From assembly GCA_900557385.1 (NCBI GenBank), contig USSP01000071.1, forward strand, positions 1 to 8,261: a DNA stretch of 8,261 bases. The letters are read 5' to 3'. Each line of letters opens with the position of its first letter. The stretch's first letter is position 1. The translations under genes were made by a program, and so were the position numbers. The notes beneath the pieces were generated by a model. That model saw nothing but the letters and a program-made list of their open reading frames with translations, searched no databases and was not told where the DNA came from. This document shows positions 1-6,031 of the stretch, piece after piece. The stretch comes from an uncultured Lachnospiraceae bacterium. GTDB taxonomy: Bacteria; Bacillota; Clostridia; Lachnospirales; Lachnospiraceae.

Positions 1-1
1 T

Positions 2-1123
2 AGGCTTGCTGCGGTCGATCGTACCTATGTGACGATGGACGATATCAGTGTACGCAGCCTGGCAATGACTGAGCCGGCGTTATTTCTGCAGCGTTACAAA
101 CCGCCGCTTTTGATTGATGAGATTCAGCTGGCTCCTAAGCTGTTGCCGTATCTTAAAATGTATGTGGACGAACAGGGGCAAAACGGTGATTTCTGGCTGA
201 CCGGGTCACAGGCTTTTGAGTTGATGCACGGTGTCAGTGAGAGTTTGGCAGGAAGGATCGGTATCGTTAATTTATTGGGTTTGAGTTATGGTGAATTGAT
301 TGATCGTCCTGCCGGGCCTTTTGTGCCGGAAAATGAATTTTTGCTGAGCCGTGTGAAGGAGTCGCCTTTGTTACCGATGAGTGATCTATTTGATCAGATT
401 TGGCAAGGCAGTATGTCAGCGTTGAATAGTGCTTCTGAACAGGATTGGAACTGCTATTATTCATCTTATGTACAGACTTTTCTACAGCGTGATGTAAAAG
501 AATTGGCACAGGTGAATGATGAATTGCAATTTTACAGGTTCTTATGTGCTGCCGCCAGCTATACCGGCAGTATGATCAACTATGCGGCGCTGGCCAAGGA
601 AGCGGAGATCACTGCGCCAACGGCGAAGCAGTGGCTGAAGGTACTGGCAGCGGCGGGGCTTGTATATTTACTGGAGCCGTTCATGCATCCGAATTTAAAA
701 TATGGTGTGAAAGCGCCGAAGGTATATTTTACCGATACCGGCCTGGCTGCTTATCTGCTGCGCTGGAGTAATGCCGAGATCTTGGAAGCAGGGGCAATGT
801 CGTCGAGCTTTTTGGAAACCTGGGCGGTGATGGAGATCTACAAGAGCTTCAGTAATTGCGGACAGATCCCGCCGCTTGGTTATTACCGTGACTTTAACAG
901 CCGGGAGGTAGAGCTTGTGCTGAATGTTGATGGCAGCATACATCCTTTGGCGATCCGCAAAAGCTCCAGCCCGGTGAAAGAAACGAAGAAGTTTGATATC
1001 CTGCGGCCGGTGGCAGAGGGAGAACGGGCCTTGAAATTAGGTGCAGGCGGCGTGATCTGTTTTGCCAATGATCTGCTGCCGATAGATGCCAGAAACTGGT
1101 ATATACCGGCCGGGCTGTTGTAA
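2..1123 (+). CDS. AAA-family ATP-binding protein with DUF4143 domain (5' end outside window)
   Basis: The frame is open from base 2, so the gene is cut by the window edge; the GTG at 29 is only an internal codon. Counting from that GTG, residues 24-34 include PPLLIDEIQ, a Walker B strand typical of the AAA_14 family; the Walker A loop must lie upstream of the window. Residues about 147-245 match the DUF4143 pattern: YVQTFLQRDVKEL, a winged-helix-like stretch (NYAALAKEAEITAPTAKQWL), then KVYFTDTGLAAYLL. The tail has the YYRD..EVE strand that in many relatives forms a PD-(D/E)XK-like fold, but the usual I-E-V-K step reads L-A-I-R-K. These proteins are common accessory ATPases in Bacillota and their cellular role is mostly unknown. 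The family call is firm; no specific function is claimed. The gene ends with TAA at 1121-1123, just before a terminator-like hairpin. Confidence 0.9.
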   Translation, partial: RLAAVDRTYVTMDDISVRSLAMTEPALFLQRYKPPLLIDEIQLAPKLLPYLKMYVDEQGQNGDFWLTGSQAFELMHGVSESLAGRIGIVNLLGLSYGELIDRPAGPFVPENEFLLSRVKESPLLPMSDLFDQIWQGSMSALNSASEQDWNCYYSSYVQTFLQRDVKELAQVNDELQFYRFLCAAASYTGSMINYAALAKEAEITAPTAKQWLKVLAAAGLVYLLEPFMHPNLKYGVKAPKVYFTDTGLAAYLLRWSNAEILEAGAMSSSFLETWAVMEIYKSFSNCGQIPPLGYYRDFNSREVELVLNVDGSIHPLAIRKSSSPVKETKKFDILRPVAEGERALKLGAGGVICFANDLLPIDARNWYIPAGLL

Positions 1124-1146
1124 AATTATCAATAAGTATTTTAAGG

Positions 1147-1204
1147 AATAACCTTTGCTGATTTTGAATGTGAGATTCAATGCAGTAAGGGTTATTTTAT
1201 ATTT
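1147..1204 (+). terminator. Terminator-like long hairpin after the DUF4143 gene
   Basis: A 14-bp stem (AATAACCTTTGCTG at 1147-1160 with CAGTAAGGGTTATT at 1183-1196) pairs fully if two G-U pairs are allowed. A second inner stem, TTGAAT with ATTCAA (1164-1169 and 1175-1180), closes a 5-base loop. A T-rich tail (TTATTTTATATTT) overlaps and follows the stem. The position, 23 bases after the stop codon, fits an intrinsic terminator. The stem is longer and more AU-rich than the textbook form, so the strength is uncertain. Confidence 0.65.
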
Positions 1205-1270
1205 AGGTGAAAGTAAACTGTTTTTATTGCCGGGGAAATAAATATGTTTGAAGTTAAGACGAACTGCCTT

Positions 1271-1297
1271 TTGTCTTTGCCTTAGGTGTAGTATAAT
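1271..1297 (+). promoter_or_regulatory. Likely sigma-A promoter of sfsA
   Basis: A perfect -10 box TATAAT lies at 1292-1297. A TTGTCT at 1271-1276 could be the -35 box but leaves only 15 bp; TTTTGT at 1269-1274 gives 17 bp with a worse match. The box sits 33 bases before the sfsA start, giving a short leader. Confidence 0.55.
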
Positions 1298-1330
1298 GAA
1301 AACATCTTTATAAAGAAAATGAGGCAGAAA

Positions 1331-1984
1331 ATGCATTATAATGAAATAAAACAGGGTTACTTTATTGCGCGGCCTAATCGTTTTATCGCTCATGTCGAGC
1401 TGGACGGGCAGGTCGAGGTGTGCCACGTGAAGAATACCGGGCGCTGTCGTGAGCTTCTGACGCCGAGAGCGGTGGTTTATGTGGAGTGCCATCATGACAC
1501 CAGGCGTAAGACAAAATATTCGTTGATTGCTGTCAGAAAGGGCAGCATGCTGATCAATATGGATTCGCAGGCGCCGAACAAAGTGGTGCAGGAGTGGCTG
1601 GAAACCCAAGGCTATGACGAAGTGAAACCGGAATATACCTACGGGGATTCCCGTATTGATTTCTATATGCGAAAGGGAGAGCAGGAATACCTGATGGAAG
1701 TGAAAGGGTGTACTCTGGAAGTGGATGGTATTGGCTATTTCCCGGATGCACCCACGACGCGGGGCGTAAAACATTTGCGGGAACTGGCAAAAGCCAGTTC
1801 CCTGGGATACCGATGTTTCATCGCTTTTGTTATTCAGATGGAAGGAATCACGGAGGTACGCCCCAATGTGACGACACAGCCGGAATTTGGCAAGGCTCTG
1901 GAAGAAGCAAAAGCAGTAGGTGTGAGCGTGCTGTTTTTGCCTTGCAAGGTGGGAACGGACTCGTTACGGATAGAAAATTGCTAG
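1331..1984 (+). CDS. sfsA: SfsA family protein (sugar fermentation stimulation protein A)
   Basis: The product is 217 residues, a normal SfsA length. Family hallmarks are present: RPNRFIAHVELDG (14-26), HVKNTGRCRELL (32-43), GSMLINMDSQAPNKVV (71-86), and FPDAPTTRGVKHL (137-149). The sequence D110-(12)-E123-V-K125 in a strand pair (SRIDFYM / YLMEVKG) is the PD-(D/E)XK-like core assigned to this family. SfsA was named in E. coli for an effect on maltose metabolism and DNA binding; its biochemical role is still unsettled. I chose ATG 1331 over the in-frame ATG at 1319 because GAGG at 1321-1324 lies 6 bases before it, while 1319 has no good ribosome binding site, and because relatives start near MxYN. 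The gene converges on the yeiH-like gene, with a 66-bp gap in which I see no clear terminator. Confidence 0.95.
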   Translation: MHYNEIKQGYFIARPNRFIAHVELDGQVEVCHVKNTGRCRELLTPRAVVYVECHHDTRRKTKYSLIAVRKGSMLINMDSQAPNKVVQEWLETQGYDEVKPEYTYGDSRIDFYMRKGEQEYLMEVKGCTLEVDGIGYFPDAPTTRGVKHLRELAKASSLGYRCFIAFVIQMEGITEVRPNVTTQPEFGKALEEAKAVGVSVLFLPCKVGTDSLRIENC

Positions 1985-2050
1985 TTGCGGGAACAGAAGC
2001 ACGCGACTGACGATAATCACGCTCCGCTGATATATCTTTCGGTTGTTTTA

Positions 2051-3088
2051 TTACCAGATTCCCATCACATGCTGCATCAACAGACTCACTACGGTGATAC
2101 CCGCCCAGCAGCAGGCGCCAAGGATAATCGGTTTTCCACTGGATTTCACCAATTTAATGACATTACAGTTTAAACCGATGGCAGCCATTGCCATGATGAT
2201 AAAGAATTTGGATAATTCCTTTAAAGGAGCGAAAATACCTGCATCTACCCCCAGGTGAATGCAGATCGTAGTGATGAAGGCTGCAATGATAAAGTACAGG
2301 ATAAACATGGGGAAAGCCCGCTTGATGCTGAATTTGCTGGACTGTGCACCGTCCTTTGCGGCCTGTCTGGCGTGAACCCAGGATAAAACCAGCGTAATGG
2401 GGATGATTGCCAGCGTACGGGTCAGCTTTACCGTCACGGCAGTATTTAAAGTTTCACTTCCCAGATTCCACATGCTGTCCCAGGTGGAGGCAGCAGCAGT
2501 GACAGAAGAAGTGTCATTGATGGCAGTCCCTGCGAAGATACCAAACGCTTCACCGCTTGTGGTGTCAAATCCGATGGCTTTTCCCAGAATAGGAAAAAAG
2601 ATAGCCGCCAGAACATTGAAGAAAAAGATGACGGAGATGGCCTGTGCCACTTCTGTATCATCGGCATCAATGACCGGTGCGGTGGCAGCAATGGCAGAAC
2701 CTCCGCAGATGGAGGATCCCACACCTACCAGAGTTGCCGTGTTGCCGGGAATATGCATCACCTTATGGAGTGCCCAGGCAATCACCAGGGAAGTGGTGAT
2801 GGTGCTGACAATAATAGGAAGGGACAGCTTTCCCGTCTGCAGGATGACGCCCAGATTCATACCAAAACCAAGAAGAACCACGGCTGTCTGGAGAACAATT
2901 TTGGATGTCCATTTGATTCCTGCTTCGGATTTTCCCTTGTTATTCCATGCTAAAGTAATCAGCATACCGGCTAAAATAGCGATAACAGCTCCACCGATAA
3001 TGGGAAACTTTTTCCCCAGGAGCCAGGAGGGAACGGCGATGGCGAAACACACGCCAATTCCCGGGAGATTTTTTCTCAAAAAATTCAT
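2051..3088 (-). CDS. YeiH/UPF0324 family putative inner-membrane transporter
   Basis: The 345-residue product is hydrophobic, with about ten candidate membrane segments, and fits the YeiH/UPF0324 family (Pfam Cons_hypoth698), usually annotated as putative sulfate exporters. Characteristic stretches are LLGFGMNLG (72-80), the glycine-rich GVGSSICGGSAIAATAPVI (122-140), GTAINDTSSVTAAA (187-200) and the C-terminal MAAIGLNCNV (301-310). The substrate is not established by the sequence. The ATG at 3086-3088 is supported by GAAAGG (plus positions 3097-3102), 8 bases upstream on the minus strand. The gene is alone in its transcription unit: sfsA converges from the left and the chemoreceptor is divergent on the right. 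No LysR-type regulator gene, common beside yeiH in Proteobacteria, lies in the window. Length and ends look intact. Confidence 0.92.
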   Translation of the reverse strand: MNFLRKNLPGIGVCFAIAVPSWLLGKKFPIIGGAVIAILAGMLITLAWNNKGKSEAGIKWTSKIVLQTAVVLLGFGMNLGVILQTGKLSLPIIVSTITTSLVIAWALHKVMHIPGNTATLVGVGSSICGGSAIAATAPVIDADDTEVAQAISVIFFFNVLAAIFFPILGKAIGFDTTSGEAFGIFAGTAINDTSSVTAAASTWDSMWNLGSETLNTAVTVKLTRTLAIIPITLVLSWVHARQAAKDGAQSSKFSIKRAFPMFILYFIIAAFITTICIHLGVDAGIFAPLKELSKFFIIMAMAAIGLNCNVIKLVKSSGKPIILGACCWAGITVVSLLMQHVMGIW

Positions 3089-3119
3089 GTCTTTTACCTT
3101 TCTATCTTTTGTTGTCTAT

Positions 3120-3142
3120 CATAATATAAGGTACTTATTATG
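3120..3142. promoter_or_regulatory. Imperfect dyad overlapping the yeiH promoter (possible operator)
   Basis: CATAATATAAG and CTTATTATG are inverted arms around a central GTA, with one extra base in the left arm. The dyad covers the -10 box and part of the spacer of the yeiH-like promoter, where a bound repressor would block RNA polymerase. No regulator is identified. The region is AT-rich, so chance symmetry is possible. Confidence 0.35.
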
Positions 3143-3151
3143 AAATTGCAA
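3123..3151 (-). promoter_or_regulatory. Likely promoter of the yeiH-like gene
   Basis: Reading the minus strand, TTGCAA (3146-3151) and TATATT (3123-3128) are 17 bp apart, a standard sigma-A arrangement with 4/6 and 5/6 matches. It lies 34 bp before the start codon and directly before the GAAAGG ribosome binding site. Confidence 0.6.
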
Positions 3152-3206
3152 ATATTTCCCAGTCATGTGTTGCTGGGAGAAGACAAATAGTGTTGCTGAC
3201 AGGTGA

Positions 3207-3440
3207 GAAACGGGACAAGCAACCACCTTTGCGGCACAGCATCAGGAACCGGCACTTGTTCAGGAAGTGCCGCAGCAGATTCAGCAACAGCAGCAGGAAC
3301 AGCTTAACCGGAAGGGACGCTGGAATCTGGTCAGATTGAGGGAGATTCTGCCATTAACTTCTGAGATTTTCTTTGTAAAGATTGGAAGAAAATTGTATAA
3401 TGAATACAGAAATTGTCCGATTTATCAAGGGAGGTTACAA
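3207..3440 (+). other. Glutamine-rich open stretch upstream of the chemoreceptor, possible gene remnant
   Basis: This stretch is in frame with the chemoreceptor gene and has no stop between 3207 and 3440. It would encode a CAG/CAA-rich segment (QEVPQQIQQQQQEQLNRKGR). It is probably not part of the protein, because the promoter (3373-3401) and the ribosome binding site (3427-3434) of the chemoreceptor fall inside it. An 8-bp GC-rich hairpin (CGGCACTT 3250-3257 with AAGTGCCG 3265-3272) lies within but has no T tract on either side. It may be a decayed gene end or low-complexity DNA; I do not recognise a family. The part from 3152 to 3372 holds nothing else I can name. Confidence 0.3.
3373..3401 (+). 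promoter_or_regulatory. Likely sigma-A promoter of the chemoreceptor gene
   Basis: TTGTAA (3373-3378) and a perfect TATAAT (3396-3401) are 17 bp apart. The distance to the start codon (about 40 bases) suits a short leader. No good match to a motility sigma factor (sigma-D/FliA) promoter is visible. Confidence 0.7.
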
Positions 3441-4835
3441 ATGAATATGGGAAGTAAGAAAGAAAAACTGATACAATCGGTAGCTGCCATGGAGGAGGCA
3501 GACTACAGTAAAGAGCCAAAATTAGGGAATATTTATCGCAGGCTCCTCCGCAACCGGGAAGAGTTTTCCACGGTCTTGAACCGGAACATGGATGCGGTTA
3601 TGAAGATTAGCTCGCTGGATTTGGCACTGGAGCAGTACATCGAGAATCTGTCCCAGTTATCCACCAATATGTCATCTTCCTCTGAAACTATCCACCAGAC
3701 CGCGGTGGAAACCACCAAAGCCACCAGCCAGATAGCGGAGCGCTACGAGGAACTGACCAATACCATTATCGAACTTTCCGAGGAAAGCACCGATATTTAT
3801 TCCAAAATTGACGGGGGACAGAAGGAACTCACCTCCATCAAGGAACTGTCCGAGAACACCATCGTCATGTCCCAGAATATGCAGAAGGATATGGACGAGT
3901 TATCCAACGTGATTACCCACATCAATGAAGTCATCAGCGGAATTAACTCCATTTCCAGACGGACCAACATGCTGGCACTCAACGCCTCCATTGAGGCGGC
4001 GCGGGCAGGTGAAGCAGGAAAAGGCTTTGCAGTTGTGGCGGAGGAAATCCGAAAACTGGCAGAGCAGACCCAGCAACTCACCGGCAACATGGGTGAATTT
4101 GTGGAAAGAATCCGCAATGCCTCGGAGAAAAGCACCGACAGCACGAGAAGTACCATTGAAGCGCTGGGCTCCATGAAGGATAAGATTGAAAATGTCTGGC
4201 AGATTAACGAGGATAACCAGCAGAATGTGCTGAAAATCAACGACTCCATCACTCTGCTGGCAGATACCAGCGAGCAGATCAGCGATACCATGACGGAGAT
4301 GGAAAACGCCGCCGGTGACATTCAGAACCAGTGCGAGAAGATGAAAGAGAATGCGGCGGGGATGAACAGCGTCATTGCAACCCTCCAGGATGTGTCCAGT
4401 CCGATGGCGGAGATTGAGGCAACGCTGGATGATTCCAACAGAACCATGGGAGCCATGACCCAGGATGCTTTTATGTCCTTGAAAAAACAGGAATATCTGG
4501 GTTACATTGAAAATGCCATTACTGCCCATGAAAAATGGCTGGAGAATCTGAAACAGATGGTGGAATCGCGCAGTATCACCCCGCTGCAGCTGGATGCCTC
4601 CAAGTGCGGATTCGGACATTTCTACTATGCAATGCCTCCTTACATCCCGGAGATAGCAGAGCTGTGGAAAGGCTTAGAGGAAAAACACAAAAACTTCCAT
4701 GCCTGTGGAGCACAGGTGCGGGAAGCATTGCTGGAGCAGGACTACGAAACCGCAGAGAAGGTCTGTGCAGAGGCAGAAGAATACTCCAAAGAGCTGCTTG
4801 CCGACTTAACACAAATGAAAAAAGTAATTGCCTAG
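3441..4835 (+). CDS. Soluble methyl-accepting chemotaxis protein with C-terminal CZB zinc-binding domain
   Basis: The 464-residue product has no hydrophobic membrane segment and no HAMP domain, so it should act in the cytoplasm. Residues about 60-340 form the long coiled-coil signalling region; its hairpin tip is the conserved IEAARAGEAGKGFAVVAEEI (184-203) that contacts CheA and CheW. Residues about 341-460 are a CZB domain: H363xxW366, C389-G-F-G392, and L412xxxH416xxxH420 give the 3-His/1-Cys zinc site described for this family, in which the cysteine has been linked to zinc or hypochlorite sensing. The first 60 residues show no known sensor domain. I chose ATG 3441 because AAGGGAGG (3427-3434) lies 6 bases upstream and the promoter precedes it; the frame is open further upstream, but with a GTG start and no ribosome binding site. 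No other chemotaxis gene lies in the window. The gene converges on the azlD pseudogene 17 bp away. Confidence 0.95.
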   Translation: MNMGSKKEKLIQSVAAMEEADYSKEPKLGNIYRRLLRNREEFSTVLNRNMDAVMKISSLDLALEQYIENLSQLSTNMSSSSETIHQTAVETTKATSQIAERYEELTNTIIELSEESTDIYSKIDGGQKELTSIKELSENTIVMSQNMQKDMDELSNVITHINEVISGINSISRRTNMLALNASIEAARAGEAGKGFAVVAEEIRKLAEQTQQLTGNMGEFVERIRNASEKSTDSTRSTIEALGSMKDKIENVWQINEDNQQNVLKINDSITLLADTSEQISDTMTEMENAAGDIQNQCEKMKENAAGMNSVIATLQDVSSPMAEIEATLDDSNRTMGAMTQDAFMSLKKQEYLGYIENAITAHEKWLENLKQMVESRSITPLQLDASKCGFGHFYYAMPPYIPEIAELWKGLEEKHKNFHACGAQVREALLEQDYETAEKVCAEAEEYSKELLADLTQMKKVIA

Positions 4836-4852
4836 AGCGAACAATCATAGGT

Positions 4853-5176
4853 TTACATAAAATGTATTAACAGCATATAAAAGATGGTGCCTCCCGCAAT
4901 GGAGAGCAGCATCTGTCGTTTCCACACATGGAGCGCACCGGTTACAAGAATTGCAAGTAATTCGGGCGCTCCATGATTTCACTGTAGAAATTCCACATTT
5001 TTCAGACAGTAAATAACCAGTATACCGAACACCGCTGAGGGCAGAAATTAGCCAAGATACAGGATAAAAGCCGGCGTTTTCTTCTTTTCGCTGAAAACCA
5101 TAAACGGGATAAAACGGGTTGCCATGGTGCCGAGGATGCATAGCCCGATGGTGATCATCTGTTGAGTCAGTGACAT
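4853..5176 (-). pseudogene. azlD: azlD pseudogene (branched-chain amino acid exporter small subunit), two in-frame stops
   Basis: Translated from the ATG at 5174-5176, one uninterrupted frame of 108 codons reads as AzlD: MSLTQQMITIGLCILGTMAT, then FMVFSEKKKTPAFILYLG, FLPSAVFGILVIYCLKN, GAPELLAILVTGALHVWKRQ and IAGGTIFYMLLIHFM. Codon 43 is TAA (plus 5048-5050), where relatives commonly have Lys before FLPS, and codon 66 is TGA (4979-4981), where Gly (GGA) would fit. Each is one base change from the expected codon, and the frame is otherwise intact, so this is recent decay by point mutation. AzlD is the small membrane partner of AzlC in a branched-chain amino acid exporter. It starts directly after the azlC stop (TAAATG), a normal operon join. 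A short reinitiated product cannot be ruled out, but function is unlikely. Confidence 0.85.
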
Positions 5177-5607
5177 TTATTTTTCTTCCGGACAGGACTT
5201 CTCCAAGGGTTTTTTCAGGAGAGCAAGCAGTGCAATAATGGCAATCATGGTGGGAATCATAAAAGAGTCTGCGCCAAAGACAAACAGGCACATCCCGAAA
5301 ATCAGATAAAATTTTTCCAGCCAAGACCTTTGAATTTTTCCAGCATGGAAAGTCCGTAAAACAGATGGCGTGCCTGGATTAAAACCGCCATGATGAAGGT
5401 CTGTACCGGAGCGAAAGGGCCTAACAGCATTTCCACAGCCACAAATTCCAGGGAGCCACCGTAAATCAGCAGGCTCATGCACATGGGATAGACAAAAGAA
5501 AATCCGGCGGTGCTCATATAGATTCCGTAAGCCATACCCAGAAAACAAAACCCTGCGAGAATGGGAATGGTGTGGGGAAAGGCGGCTTTCAATGCTTTGC
5601 GTCTCAT
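5177..5607 (-). pseudogene. azlC: azlC pseudogene (branched-chain amino acid exporter large subunit), internal deletion and frameshift
   Basis: The ATG at 5605-5607 has GGAGA (plus 5616-5620) 8 bases upstream. The first 98 codons read as the AzlC N-terminus, including the family stretch VLIQARHLFYGLSML (about 75-89) after several membrane segments. In the A-run at plus 5312-5316 one base appears to be missing: the read frame stops at TGA (plus 5302-5304), while the -1 corrected frame continues KFYLIFGMC. Immediately after, at about 5283-5295, the sequence jumps to the C-terminal segment FGADSFMIPTMIAIIALLAL and ends at TAA (5177-5179). The corrected length is 143 residues against roughly 230 for the family, so about 90 residues of the middle are missing. 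Two independent lesions, plus the broken azlD, make a sequencing error an insufficient explanation. The operon order azlC-azlD is normal for the family. Confidence 0.85.
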
Positions 5608-5713
5608 AGGTAAAATCTCCTGTTTTACTGCTTCCTGAACAGTAACGTTAAATTTTCTACAGAGTGTGAACGGATGGAAAAACAAGGTATCGGGATAGGA
5701 AAGGAGCGCATAG

Positions 5714-5803
5714 GTGATAGACTATCGAATGCTGATTACTTATATTATCCTGGTGTATATGTTCATAACAAAACCTTCAGACCTGACCTATAAGTACTTA
5801 TAG
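5714..5803 (+). CDS. Possible 29-residue hydrophobic peptide gene
   Basis: A GTG at 5714-5716 is preceded by AAGGAG (5701-5706) at a 7-base spacing, which is an ideal ribosome binding site. The frame gives 29 residues, with one hydrophobic segment (MLITYIILVYMFIT, residues 6-19) that could span a membrane, followed by a polar end (KPSDLTYKYL). The stop TAG lies inside unit 1 of the repeat array. Directly after, the 12-bp stem of unit 1 (5784-5795 with 5812-5823) is followed by six Ts (5824-5829), which could end a short transcript. I see only weak promoter candidates upstream and know no homologue. Size and layout resemble small membrane peptides such as type I toxins, but this is inference and a chance frame is quite possible. 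Confidence 0.25.
   Translation: MIDYRMLITYIILVYMFITKPSDLTYKYL
5744..5771 (-). promoter_or_regulatory. Possible azlC promoter
   Basis: On the minus strand TTGTTA (5766-5771) and GATAAT (5744-5749) are 16 bp apart. An overlapping TAATAT gives 18 bp. The leader to the azlC start would be about 130 bases. The repeat array begins 13 bp upstream of this -35 box. The boxes are good, but the assignment is not supported by anything else. Confidence 0.4.
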
Positions 5804-6024
5804 ATACCTTAACTTATAGGTCATTTTTTGCAAAATCCATGCATTTTCAACCTACCAAAATCCATAAATATACCTTCTTATAGGTCAAATTTTCGATGAA
5901 AAGTCAAAAATGAGTGAAAATGAACCTATAAGGTATATTGCTGAGTAAAGCTTATAGGTTGCCTGCCACTTTCCGGCATCATTTAGAACCTATAAAAATA
6001 GCAGTGAAATCACCTTTATAGGTC
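5785..6024. repeat. Array of four 38-bp dyad units (10-bp arms, 18-bp spacer)
   Basis: The arms follow YTTATAGGTY and its reverse complement. Unit 1 (5785-5822) has GACCTATAAG and CTTATAGGTC. Unit 2 (5849-5886) has a decayed left arm AACCTACCAA and CTTATAGGTC. Unit 3 (5923-5960) has AACCTATAAG and CTTATAGGTT. Unit 4 (5987-6024) has AACCTATAAA and TTTATAGGTC. The arm spacing is exactly 18 bp in all four, while the 18 bases themselves are not conserved. Units start 64, 74 and 64 bp apart, leaving gaps of 26, 36 and 26 bp. Two partial copies of the arm lie at 5797-5805 (CTTATAGAT) and 6029-6038 (TTTATAGTTC). The array could be a set of phased protein-binding sites, a row of hairpins, or part of a mobile element; the sequence does not decide between these. 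Confidence 0.85.
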
Positions 6025-6031
6025 ACCTTTT

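Noticed and set aside
1319..1330. Upstream ATG as the sfsA start
   Set aside because: It has no good ribosome binding site, while ATG 1331 has GAGG at 6 bases and matches the usual N-terminus.
1985..2050. Bidirectional terminator between sfsA and the yeiH-like gene
   Set aside because: I found no stable stem with a T tract; only an 8-bp GATATATC palindrome and scattered short complementarity.
3250..3272. GC-rich hairpin as a terminator
   Set aside because: The 8-bp stem has no T tract on either strand and no gene ends there.
3267..3440. GTG 3267 as the chemoreceptor start
   Set aside because: It has no ribosome binding site and lies upstream of the promoter; ATG 3441 has AAGGGAGG at the right spacing.
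4979..4981. TGA in azlD read as tryptophan or selenocysteine
   Set aside because: A separate TAA stop is also present, the expected residue is glycine, and TGA acts as the normal stop of cdaR.
5674..5793. 39-codon plus-strand frame starting MEKQGIGIGKERIGD
   Set aside because: There is no ribosome binding site before the ATG and no recognised similarity; the overlapping GTG frame at 5714 has a much better translation signal.
5785..6024. CRISPR array
   Set aside because: Only the 10-bp arms recur; the 18 bases between them differ in every unit, and units are not identical direct repeats. No cas gene is near.
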